Program-made: the position numbers and the translations under genes | The notes under the pieces: model-generated | Seen by the model: the letters and a program-made list of their open reading frames with translations, nothing else | Databases searched by the model: none | Told to the model about the DNA's origin: nothing | From: Poritiphilus sp965212595 | Lineage (GTDB): Bacteria > Bacteroidota > Bacteroidia > Flavobacteriales > Flavobacteriaceae | Direction of reading: 5' to 3' | DNA: 64,000 bases | Assembly: GCA_965212595.1 (NCBI GenBank) | Contig: CBDBVE010000007.1 | Coordinates: 647,966-711,965 of the forward strand | In this document: positions 45,516 through 53,232 of the stretch, in pieces | How positions within the stretch are numbered: position 1 is the stretch's first letter | Layout: every line of letters starts with the position of its first letter

Positions 45516-46465
45516 AAAATAGCCTCTGCTATTTTCTTGATATTATCAGATTTTCCCATAGAATAATAATGCAGCACCGGAACGCCCGCCTTCCTAAGTT
45601 CTTTAGATTGTTCAATGGCCCACTCTATGCCTACCTGCCTTACCTCCTTATTGTTTTTGCAACCGTCAACGGCTTCTATCAGGGCCTCTGGAAGATCTGT
45701 ACGGAAAACTTGGGGAAGCAGCTGCAAATGCCTTTTAACAGCTATTGGTTTTATTCCGGGTATAATAGGGACCGTAATCCCCATTTGGCGTGCCGCGTCA
45801 ACGAAGTTGAAATATTTTTGGTTATCAAAAAACATCTGCGTTACCACATAATCGGCTCCAAGCTCCATTTTGTGTTTTAGCCATTTTAGGTCTGTTTTCA
45901 GTGAGGGTGCCTCCATGTGCTTTTCGGGGTAGCCTGCCACCCCGATGCAAAAATCCGCGCAATCATCAGTTTCTATGACCTCATGCAGGTATTGGCCTGT
46001 ATTAAGCCCTTGTATTTGTTTTATTAAGTCGGAGGCGTAAGTATGTCCGCCTTTCGTGGGCTCGAAATACTGCTCTTCACGCATCGCATCACCACGTAGC
46101 GCCATGATGTTGTCTATCCCCAAATAATGACAATCTACCAACAGGTATTCTGTTTCTTCTTTGGTAAAGCCTCCACAAAGTACATGCGGAATAGTATCTA
46201 CATCGTACTTGTGTTTTATAGAAGCACAGATACCCACGGTACCCGGTCGCATCCTGGTAAGTCTTTTGTCTAGCAAGCCATCTCTATCGATGTATACATA
46301 TTCCTCTCGTGAGGTGGTTACATCAATAAACGGAGGCCTAAATTCCATCAAAGGATCAATATTATCGTATAATTCCTGAATGCTTCTGCCCTTAACAGGG
46401 GGGATGATCTCGAAGGAGAAGAGTGTTTCTCCTTTTGCTTCTTTTATGTGGTCCGTAACCTTCAT
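45512..46465 (-). CDS. metF: Methylenetetrahydrofolate reductase
   Basis: Reduces 5,10-methylene- to 5-methyl-tetrahydrofolate for methionine synthase, with FAD. The 317-residue protein has the TIM-barrel motifs FSFEIIPPVKGRS, DVTTSREEY, ALRGDAM and GVAGYPEKHMEAPS, and the later VTQMFFDNQKYFNF and IIPGIKPI. Third gene after the SAM riboswitch in the metH(N)-metH(C)-metF order, 84 bases after the large metH gene. Confidence 0.95.
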   Translation of the reverse strand: MKVTDHIKEAKGETLFSFEIIPPVKGRSIQELYDNIDPLMEFRPPFIDVTTSREEYVYIDRDGLLDKRLTRMRPGTVGICASIKHKYDVDTIPHVLCGGFTKEETEYLLVDCHYLGIDNIMALRGDAMREEQYFEPTKGGHTYASDLIKQIQGLNTGQYLHEVIETDDCADFCIGVAGYPEKHMEAPSLKTDLKWLKHKMELGADYVVTQMFFDNQKYFNFVDAARQMGITVPIIPGIKPIAVKRHLQLLPQVFRTDLPEALIEAVDGCKNNKEVRQVGIEWAIEQSKELRKAGVPVLHYYSMGKSDNIKKIAEAIF

Positions 46466-46549
46466 CTATTTAAATTCTATTCTGTTTGTTTCTTAACTGC
46501 TCGTCTCTAAAGAACAGATACAAGCTTTGTAATTCTCTCTTTCCTTGAC

Positions 46550-49231
46550 TCAAGCTTCGGCCAGGTTTGGCGACAACCACTTCCTTGCCTCTTCTAAGCT
46601 TACTTCCTTTCTTTTCGCATAATCCTGAAGTTGGTCTTCAGTAATTTTACCCAGGCCAAAATACCTGGCTTCGGGATGTGCAAAATAGTAGCCGCTAACA
46701 CTTGCGGCCGGCCACATTGCCAGATTTTCTGTAAGCTTAACACCAATTTTTTCCTCCACATCCAACATTTCCCAAATGGTACTTTTTTCCTGATGATCAG
46801 GGCATGCGGGATAACCAGGGGCCGGGCGTATTCCTTTGTACTGTTCCTTGATTAGAGCTTCGTTGCTTAGTGTCTCTTTGCTTGCATATGCCCAAAATTT
46901 AGTCCTCACTTCCTTATGGAGGTACTCTGCAAAAGCTTCTGCCAGCCTGTCGGCCAGGGCTTTAATCATAATTGCATTGTAGTCATCCAGCTTCTTTTCA
47001 TAGCTCTCAGCTAATTCTTGGGTTCCAAAGCCTGCAGAAACGCAGAAACAGCCTATGTAATCCTGAACGCCAGTGGTTTTCGGTGCGATAAAATCTGCAA
47101 GTGCGAAGTTGGGAACCCCTGCTTTCTTCTTTAACTGTTGCCGCAGCGTTCGGAAGGTAAACCTTCTTTCACCTCTAGAGACTTCAATATCATCATCGGC
47201 GATGCTGTTAGCCGGGAACAGTCCAAAAATCGCTTTTGCCTGAAGTTGTTTTTTCTCAATAACCGCTTTGAGCATTCGTTTTGCATCCCTATACAGTTCG
47301 GTAGCCTGTTCACCCACCAAATCATCCTGCAATATTTCCGGAAATTTCCCGTGTAGATCCCAACTGCGAAAAAAAGGAGTCCAATCGATATAGTCTTCCA
47401 GGAGGTGAAGATCAAAATCTGAAATTTGCTGTATTCCCAGTTGGGCAGGTTTTTTTACTTCCTCACTGGACCAATCTATACTAAATTTGTTGGCTCTGGC
47501 CGTCTTTAAATCCAGGTATTCTTTTTGTTTTCCACGCTTTAGAAATTTATCTCTGAAGGCTTCATAGTCTAGTTTAACAGATTTTTTATATCCTCCCGAG
47601 GTATCTTTTCGCAACAGATCGCCTACCACCGTTACGGCACGGCTGGCATCGTTTACATGGACTACGGCAGAATGGTATTGCGGATCGATCTTTACCGCGG
47701 TATGTGCCTTACTTGTTGTGGCCCCTCCTATCAACAGAGGCACCTCAAAGTTTTGCCGTTGCATTTCTTTGGCCAGGAACACCATTTCATCAAGCGAGGG
47801 TGTTATTAGTCCGCTTAAGCCAATTATATCTACGCCTTCCTTTATTGCGGTCTCTATAATTTTTTCGGGAGGCACCATAACCCCTAAGTCTACAATTTCA
47901 TAGTTATTGCAGGCAAGTACAACACTCACAATATTTTTGCCGATGTCATGAACATCTCCTTTTACAGTTGCCATAAGAATCTTTCCGGCTACTCCAACTT
48001 TTCCATCAGCTTTGGAGGCTTCAATAAAGGGTGTTAAATATGCCACGGCTTTTTTCATTACTCTGGCCGATTTTACAACCTGGGGAAGAAACATTTTTCC
48101 ACTTCCAAAAAGATCTCCAACCACGTTCATGCCTGTCATCAGATTTCCTTCTATGACCTCAATTGGTTTAGTAGCGGCAGCTCTGGCTTCTTCTACATCC
48201 TCTTCGATATATTGATCTATACCCTTTACAAGGGCTCTTGTAATCCGCTCCTGGAGGCTATCTTTCCTCCAGGAAAGATCTGCTTTGCTTTCTTTTGCTT
48301 TCCCAACAACAGTTTCGGCAAACTCCAGCAATCGCTCTGTGGCATCATCTCTTCTATTTAGGATCACATCCTCAACATACTCCAGGAGGTCCTTGGGGAT
48401 GTCGTCGTAGACTTCAAGTAAAGCCGGATTAACAATCCCCATATTCATTCCGGCCTGAATGGCGTGATACAGAAAAACGGAGTGCATGGCTTCCCTAACC
48501 GGGTTATTTCCTCTGAAACTAAAAGAAACATTACTCACCCCGCCACTTACACTGCAGTGCGGGAGGTTTTCCCTTACCCATCTTGTACTTTCTATAAAAT
48601 CTACAGCATTGCGCTTGTGTTCCTCCATTCCGGTGGCCACTGGAAAAATATTGAGGTCAAAAATGATGTCTTCTGGTGGAAAATTCACCTTGCTCACCAA
48701 TATGTCGTAAGAGCGTTTGGCAATCTCTATTCGCCTTTCAAAACTATCGGCCTGACCCACTTCATCGAAGGCCATTATGATCACAGCGGCCCCGTAACGG
48801 CGTATTAGTCTTGCCTGGCGGATAAATTCTTCTTCACCCTCTTTTAAACTAATTGAATTTACCACGCTTTTTCCCTGAACCACCTGTAGTCCGGCTTCAA
48901 TAATTTCCCATTTAGAACTATCTATCATTATGGGAACCCGCGCAATATCTGGTTCGGCAATGATAAGATTTAAGTATTTCACCATAGCTTCTTTCCCATC
49001 GATAAGTCCATCGTCCATATTTACATCGATGATCTGAGCTCCTCCTTCTACCTGATGACGGGCAATTTCAAGCGCCTCTTCGTAACTTTCTTCTTTGATG
49101 AGCCTCAAGAATTTTCGCGATCCAGCGACATTGGTACGCTCCCCCACATTGATAAAATTGCTTTCCGGTGTTATTACCAAAGCTTCGAGGCCTGAAAGCT
49201 TTAAATATCTATGTTCCTTTTCGGTTATCAT
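46550..49231 (-). CDS. metH: Methionine synthase, folate/cobalamin/activation part
   Basis: An 893-residue protein carrying the last four modules of B12-dependent methionine synthase: pterin-binding barrel (NVGERTNVAGSRKFLRLIKEE near residue 28), cobalamin cap, B12-binding domain with the lower-ligand motif DVHDIGKNIVSVVLACN, and the SAM-dependent activation domain (RPAPGYPACPDH, then YYFAHPEARYFGLG). The homocysteine-binding module is encoded separately by the gene upstream (49271-50305), a split I believe is standard in Bacteroidota. The pair needs vitamin B12; no cobalamin riboswitch is seen, but a SAM riboswitch lies upstream. Confidence 0.95.
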   Translation of the reverse strand: MITEKEHRYLKLSGLEALVITPESNFINVGERTNVAGSRKFLRLIKEESYEEALEIARHQVEGGAQIIDVNMDDGLIDGKEAMVKYLNLIIAEPDIARVPIMIDSSKWEIIEAGLQVVQGKSVVNSISLKEGEEEFIRQARLIRRYGAAVIIMAFDEVGQADSFERRIEIAKRSYDILVSKVNFPPEDIIFDLNIFPVATGMEEHKRNAVDFIESTRWVRENLPHCSVSGGVSNVSFSFRGNNPVREAMHSVFLYHAIQAGMNMGIVNPALLEVYDDIPKDLLEYVEDVILNRRDDATERLLEFAETVVGKAKESKADLSWRKDSLQERITRALVKGIDQYIEEDVEEARAAATKPIEVIEGNLMTGMNVVGDLFGSGKMFLPQVVKSARVMKKAVAYLTPFIEASKADGKVGVAGKILMATVKGDVHDIGKNIVSVVLACNNYEIVDLGVMVPPEKIIETAIKEGVDIIGLSGLITPSLDEMVFLAKEMQRQNFEVPLLIGGATTSKAHTAVKIDPQYHSAVVHVNDASRAVTVVGDLLRKDTSGGYKKSVKLDYEAFRDKFLKRGKQKEYLDLKTARANKFSIDWSSEEVKKPAQLGIQQISDFDLHLLEDYIDWTPFFRSWDLHGKFPEILQDDLVGEQATELYRDAKRMLKAVIEKKQLQAKAIFGLFPANSIADDDIEVSRGERRFTFRTLRQQLKKKAGVPNFALADFIAPKTTGVQDYIGCFCVSAGFGTQELAESYEKKLDDYNAIMIKALADRLAEAFAEYLHKEVRTKFWAYASKETLSNEALIKEQYKGIRPAPGYPACPDHQEKSTIWEMLDVEEKIGVKLTENLAMWPAASVSGYYFAHPEARYFGLGKITEDQLQDYAKRKEVSLEEARKWLSPNLAEA

Positions 49232-49249
49232 GTGATAAAAACAGTTGCT

Positions 49250-49312
49250 TTAAATTCCAAGTACGAAGTTTCAGTCCGCAGTTAAGAATTTTGAATTTTG
49301 GGGTTTGTGATT
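49250..49312. repeat. Heptamer repeat covering the end of metH(N)
   Basis: Nine units in register: TTAAATT, CCAAGTA, CGAAGTT, TCAGTCC, GCAGTTA, AGAATTT, TGAATTT, TGGGGTT, TGTGATT. Weaker periodicity continues to about 49340. The stop codon of metH(N) is at 49271-49273, so the last 15-17 residues of that protein are encoded by the repeat. Confidence 0.6.
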
Positions 49313-50305
49313 TTTCAGAAAAGGTCTCGGTTTGTAATTTTTGACCAAGTCTGCTATTGCCCGGATATGTTCTGGAGTCGTTCCGCAACATCCTCCAATA
49401 ATATTTACCAAACTCTTTTCCAGGTATTCCTCAATCTGTTCTGCCATTTGTTCCGGACTCTCATCGTATTCGCCGAAGGCATTTGGCAGCCCTGCATTTG
49501 GATGGGCCGAGGTAGCCTGATCTGATTTCGCGGCAATTATTTCCAGGTGAGGTGTCAATTGCTTTGCTCCCAGGGCACAATTAAAGCCAATAGACAAAAT
49601 AGGGATGTGAGAAACAGAAATTAAAAAGGCTTCTGCGGTTTGCCCGGACAAGGTTCTCCCAGAGGCGTCTGTAATAGTACCACTCACCATAACGGGAATG
49701 TTTAAATGCCTCTCGTGTTGAACTTCATCTATTGCAAAAAGTGCGGCCTTAGCGTTTAAGGTATCAAAAATGGTTTCTACCAATAGGATGTCTGCTCCTC
49801 CGTCTAGCAGGGCTTCGGTTTGCTCTTTATACGCTTTTCGTAAATCTTCAAAAGAGACTGCTCGATATCCAGGATCATTCACATCTGGAGACATACTGGC
49901 CGTTTTGTTTGTAGGACCTATGCTTCCGGCAACGAACCTGGGCTTAGCGGGTTCTTTTGCCGTAAATTCTTTTGCTACTTTTTTGGCAATCCGGGCAGAT
50001 TCATAGTTGAGTTCGTATACCAGGTCTTCCATATGGTAATCGGCCATGGCAATACTGGTCCCTGAAAAAGTGTTGGTTTCTACGATATCCGCGCCTGCTT
50101 CAAAATACTTGCGGTGCACTTCTGCAATGGCGTCAGCCTGTGTTAGGGTAAGAAGGTCGTTATTTCCCTGTAGGGGATGCGGCCAATCCTGAAAGCGTTC
50201 ACCTCTGAAATCCGATTCTGTAAACTTATAGCGCTGAAGCATGGTTCCCATGGCCCCGTCCAGGACCAGGATGCGTTCTTGCAGTATTTCTTCTATATTC
50301 TTCAT
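49271..50305 (-). CDS. Methionine synthase, homocysteine-binding part
   Basis: A 344-residue protein equal to the first module of MetH: a zinc-binding barrel that activates homocysteine. Seen: LVLDGAMGTMLQRY, IVETNTFSGTSIAMADY, the zinc Cys in GFNCALGA and the CC pair in IIGGCCGTTPEHI. The conserved domain stops at about residue 325; the final tail (KPRPFLKNHKPQNSKFLTAD) is encoded by a heptamer repeat and looks accidental. It lies 40 bases upstream of the large metH gene and directly downstream of a SAM riboswitch. Confidence 0.93.
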   Translation of the reverse strand: MKNIEEILQERILVLDGAMGTMLQRYKFTESDFRGERFQDWPHPLQGNNDLLTLTQADAIAEVHRKYFEAGADIVETNTFSGTSIAMADYHMEDLVYELNYESARIAKKVAKEFTAKEPAKPRFVAGSIGPTNKTASMSPDVNDPGYRAVSFEDLRKAYKEQTEALLDGGADILLVETIFDTLNAKAALFAIDEVQHERHLNIPVMVSGTITDASGRTLSGQTAEAFLISVSHIPILSIGFNCALGAKQLTPHLEIIAAKSDQATSAHPNAGLPNAFGEYDESPEQMAEQIEEYLEKSLVNIIGGCCGTTPEHIRAIADLVKNYKPRPFLKNHKPQNSKFLTAD

Positions 50306-50382
50306 TTCGTTTCTTTTTGCGCTAGGGATTGAGGGTTTGTTGAAGCTACTTTTGCTTGTGTCCAGACGGTGTTTGACATAAC

Positions 50383-50448
50383 AGCAAAAGAGCGACTACC
50401 GAAAGCCCGGCCTTCTCCATAGCGTTAGCGTCGGAGGGGAGCGCCCAA
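50383..50448. repeat. GC-rich palindromic element of Bacteroidota type
   Basis: On the minus strand it reads GGGCGCTCCCC, then an inner hairpin CTCC...GGAG, then GGCCGGGCTTTCGG and TCGCTCTTTT. Elements with GGGCG..CCCC and GGGCTTTCCG in this order are scattered between genes in many Bacteroidota, as I remember them; I know no function. Here it sits between the SAM riboswitch and metH(N), where it could serve as expression platform. Confidence 0.45.
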
Positions 50449-50497
50449 ATTATTTATATGATCAAGTAAGGAAAAGGAAAGACAATGTCTTGCTTTG

Positions 50498-50606
50498 TGT
50501 TATCTGTCCTGGCCCCATGGGACTGGATAGAATGTAGCACCTTCTTTAGAGTTAAAGGGTTGCTAAGGTATCATAGGGTCTATTCCCTCCACCTTTCTTG
50601 ATAACA
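50498..50606 (-). ncRNA. SAM-I (S-box) riboswitch before metH
   Basis: The S-box core is clear on the minus strand: GTTATCAAGAAAGGTGGAGG, GACCCTATGA, TTAGCAACCCT and AAGGTGCTA, closed by P1 arms TGTTATC (5') and GATAACA (3', plus-strand 50498-50504). It binds S-adenosylmethionine and normally turns transcription off when SAM is plentiful. It lies 193 bases upstream of metH(N) and so controls metH(N)-metH(C)-metF. I see no textbook U-tract terminator after it. Confidence 0.92.
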
Positions 50607-50630
50607 TAATCAGTCTGTAATGAACTAGTA

Positions 50631-50661
50631 CAAAGAAAGGGTTCAGCGGAATTAAAAGCAA
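50631..50661 (-). promoter_or_regulatory. Promoter upstream of the metH SAM riboswitch
   Basis: On the minus strand TTG (50661-50659) and, 20 bases later, TTTCTTTG (50638-50631), which matches seven of eight positions of the -7 consensus TAnnTTTG. The riboswitch begins about 25 bases downstream. Confidence 0.5.
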
Positions 50662-50696
50662 GGAAAACACTTCTTTTTTACGATGCCCAAAAATCT

Positions 50697-50741
50697 AAGA
50701 AAACCCCCTGACTTCAGATTAAGCATTCGAAGTGCAGGGGG
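50697..50741 (-). terminator. Terminator at the end of the sulfite-reduction operon
   Basis: Minus strand: CCCCCTGCACTTCGA, short loop, TCTGAAGTCAGGGGG, then TTTTCTT. It is 29 bases after the stop of the FNR-like gene, the last gene of the cluster beginning at cysH, and separates it from the metH transcript. Confidence 0.85.
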
Positions 50742-50769
50742 CCTTGAGCTAATAGTAAACTAAAAAACA

Positions 50770-51834
50770 CTACGTTAAAATGCTTTGCACTACTTCTTTT
50801 TTGGCTTCTTTCTTGGAACCATCGAAACCTGTTACACCGCCAACGGTTGTGTATTTCATTACATATCGTTTTCCAGGGTTTACAAGCTGATAGGCGCTTT
50901 GACACATTACAGCGGCTTCGTGAAACCCAGAAAGGATTAGTTTTAATTTCCCCGGATAGGTGTTTACGTCTCCAACGGCGTACACTCCTGGAATATTGGT
51001 CTGATAGTCGTACGCATTGTTCACTTTGATAGCATTCTTTTCGATCTCCAGCCCCCAGTCACCAATAGGGCCCAGTTTAGGGGAAAGTCCGAAAAGGGGA
51101 ATAAAATGATCTGTTTCTAAATAGGTTTCTCCCTTTGCGGCGTCATTGTGCTTTACAACTACGGCTTCTAATTGGTCGTCACCATACAGTTTCTTAACCT
51201 CTGCTTCGGTATATAATTTTATTTTTCCAAGCTTTGCAAGTTCGGCGGCCTTTTCAACAGAATCAAGCGCTCCACGGAATTCATTACGTCTGTGAACCAA
51301 GGAGACCTCGGCCGCAATATCTGCAAGGAAAATAGACCAGTCCAAAGCCGAATCTCCTCCTCCTGCAATAACAACCTTTTTGTTTCTGTATACCTCAGGG
51401 TCTTTTATCATATATACCACACCGCTCTCTTCAAAGTCGGTTATATTTTCAATAGGGGGCTTACGAGGTTCGAAAGAGCCAAGCCCCCCCGCAATAACCA
51501 CCACCGGCGCGTTATGCTGTGTACCTTTGTTGGTGGTTACCACGAAGGAGCCATCCTCAAGTTTTTCGAGTTTTTCTGCCCGTTCTCCCAGGGTAAAACC
51601 AGGTTCAAAAGGGGCAATTTGCTCCATAAGCCTATCTACGAGATCACCTGCCAGGATCTCGGGATATGCCGGAATATCGTAAATGGGTTTTTTTGGATAA
51701 ATCTCTGAACACTGCCCACCTGGTTGCGGTAAGGCATCGATTAAATGTGTCTTCATTTTAAGCAAGCCCGCTTCAAAGACGGTGAACAGCCCTGTGGGCC
51801 CAGCTCCTATAATCAGTATATCTGTTTTAATCAT
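50770..51834 (-). CDS. Thioredoxin reductase-like ferredoxin-NADP reductase
   Basis: A 354-residue flavoprotein of the ferredoxin/flavodoxin-NADP reductase type with thioredoxin reductase fold. FAD loop IIGAGPTGLFTVFEAG, NADPH loop VIAGGGDSALDW, and the terminal FAD motif VYAVGDVNTYPGKLKLI; the CxxC of thioredoxin reductase is missing. The ATG at 51834 (MIKTDILIIG) was chosen over 51882, which would overlap the previous gene. As last gene after sulfite reductase and siroheme genes, it probably supplies electrons through ferredoxin to the reductase. Confidence 0.87.
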   Translation of the reverse strand: MIKTDILIIGAGPTGLFTVFEAGLLKMKTHLIDALPQPGGQCSEIYPKKPIYDIPAYPEILAGDLVDRLMEQIAPFEPGFTLGERAEKLEKLEDGSFVVTTNKGTQHNAPVVVIAGGLGSFEPRKPPIENITDFEESGVVYMIKDPEVYRNKKVVIAGGGDSALDWSIFLADIAAEVSLVHRRNEFRGALDSVEKAAELAKLGKIKLYTEAEVKKLYGDDQLEAVVVKHNDAAKGETYLETDHFIPLFGLSPKLGPIGDWGLEIEKNAIKVNNAYDYQTNIPGVYAVGDVNTYPGKLKLILSGFHEAAVMCQSAYQLVNPGKRYVMKYTTVGGVTGFDGSKKEAKKEVVQSILT

Positions 51835-51871
51835 TGTTTTCTTTTTAAGGTTAGGTGAAGAAGTGATTCGT

Positions 51872-52468
51872 TCACCTGGCAATTTGGGATTCGGTTTCGT
51901 TTACCAAGGTTTTAGTAACCTCATTCATTTTATCTACTTTATATTCGAAATCTCCTTTAAGGGTTTTTCGATATGCATTCAAATTCTGTACTAGTTCGTT
52001 TATGTTTTCGGGAATAACTTCCTCAAAAAATTGGCGAAGGCGTTTGGCGGTAGTCGGGGATTTCCCATTAGTAGAAATCGCTACTTTGACATTTCCTTTC
52101 GTAACAATACCTCCCAGGTAAAAATCGCAATATGGCGGGTTGTCTGCTACATTCACCAATTTGTCCTGGGCACGGCAATCCTCGTATATCTGGATATTGA
52201 GTTCGGGTTTATCAGTGGTAGCAACTACCAGATGCTTGCCTTTTAAGTACTTTGCATCATAGAAATCTGTGATCAACTCTACCTTGTATTGTTTCGCAAG
52301 TTTTAAAGTACCTTCTCTAAACATGGGAGAAAGAAGTGTCACTCTCGCATCCGGGCTTGATTTTGTGAGGAAATGTAGTTTTTCCTCGGCTACAAATCCT
52401 CCGCCCACGATCAGGATGTGAAGCTGACTGGCTTTTAAAAAAACTGGATATAGATTATTTCGTTCCAT
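51872..52468 (-). CDS. Precorrin-2 dehydrogenase / sirohydrochlorin ferrochelatase (CysG N-terminal type)
   Basis: A 198-residue protein: NAD-binding loop (LHILIVGGGFVAEEKL), DKLVNVADNPPYCDFYLGGIV, and AISTNGKSPTTAKRLRQFFEE, the usual order in the dehydrogenase/ferrochelatase half of CysG. It turns precorrin-2 into siroheme with the help of iron, for the adjacent sulfite reductase. Its start touches the stop of cobA by one base. Confidence 0.92.
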   Translation of the reverse strand: MERNNLYPVFLKASQLHILIVGGGFVAEEKLHFLTKSSPDARVTLLSPMFREGTLKLAKQYKVELITDFYDAKYLKGKHLVVATTDKPELNIQIYEDCRAQDKLVNVADNPPYCDFYLGGIVTKGNVKVAISTNGKSPTTAKRLRQFFEEVIPENINELVQNLNAYRKTLKGDFEYKVDKMNEVTKTLVNETESQIAR

Positions 52469-53232
52469 TAGTGTACTTCCTCTAAGGTTAACTGCTCCTG
52501 AATTTCCATTAAACGTTCTCTGTGTTGTACAACAGCTCCAATAATGATAATAGCCGGATTTTTCAATTGTTTTTCTTCTACTAGCGATATGATCGTGTTT
52601 ATAGTTCCGGCAGCTACCTTTTCATTATTCCAGGTCCCATTTTGAATTACAGCAACAGGGGTTTCGGACTTTCCTTCTAATTTAAAAAGTTCTGTAATCT
52701 GTTGTAGCTTAGACATTCCCATAAGGATCACTACCGTAGCGCTTGATTTAGCGGCCAGGGCCACATCTTTAGACAACTTATGCTCCCTGGTAGTCCCGGT
52801 AATCACCCAGAAACTCTCTGAAGTTCCTCTTTTTGTAACAGGAATTTGTTGCGAGGCAGGAACCGCTATACAGGAAGAAATACCAGGAACCATGGCTACT
52901 TCAAGACCATGAGAAGCAGCATATTCCATTTCTTCAGCGCCTCTGCCAAAAACAAAGGGGTCTCCTCCTTTAAGACGCACCACATGTCCGTGGGTAATGG
53001 CCCTGCTTACAATAAGTTCATTAATCTGATCTTGCTGGTAGTGATAGCAGCCTCTTCTTTTGCCTACAAAAATCTGTTCAGCCTGAGGTGCGTATTCGAG
53101 AAGTTCCTGGTCTACCAATGCGTCATAAAGGACCACATCGGCCTTTTGCAAGGCTCTAATTCCTCTTAGGGTTATAAGGTCTATGGCACCCGGGCCAGCC
53201 CCTACTACTGTAAGTTTTGGTGCTTTAAGCAT
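52468..53232 (-). CDS. cobA: Uroporphyrinogen-III C-methyltransferase
   Basis: A 254-residue SAM-dependent methyltransferase making precorrin-2 from uroporphyrinogen III. Conserved motifs: VGAGPGAIDLITLRG, VRLKGGDPFVFGRGAEE and VPGISSCIAVPA. With the next gene it completes the siroheme branch. It overlaps the end of the sulfite reductase gene by eight bases (53225-53232). Confidence 0.93.
   Translation of the reverse strand: MLKAPKLTVVGAGPGAIDLITLRGIRALQKADVVLYDALVDQELLEYAPQAEQIFVGKRRGCYHYQQDQINELIVSRAITHGHVVRLKGGDPFVFGRGAEEMEYAASHGLEVAMVPGISSCIAVPASQQIPVTKRGTSESFWVITGTTREHKLSKDVALAAKSSATVVILMGMSKLQQITELFKLEGKSETPVAVIQNGTWNNEKVAAGTINTIISLVEEKQLKNPAIIIIGAVVQHRERLMEIQEQLTLEEVH

Noticed and set aside
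47131..47415. Frame inside metH(C) with a hydrophobic start
   Set aside because: It overlaps the conserved metH frame on the same strand and has no independent features.
49209..49391. Short minus-strand frame between the two metH genes
   Set aside because: It overlaps the end of metH(N) and is produced by the heptamer repeat.
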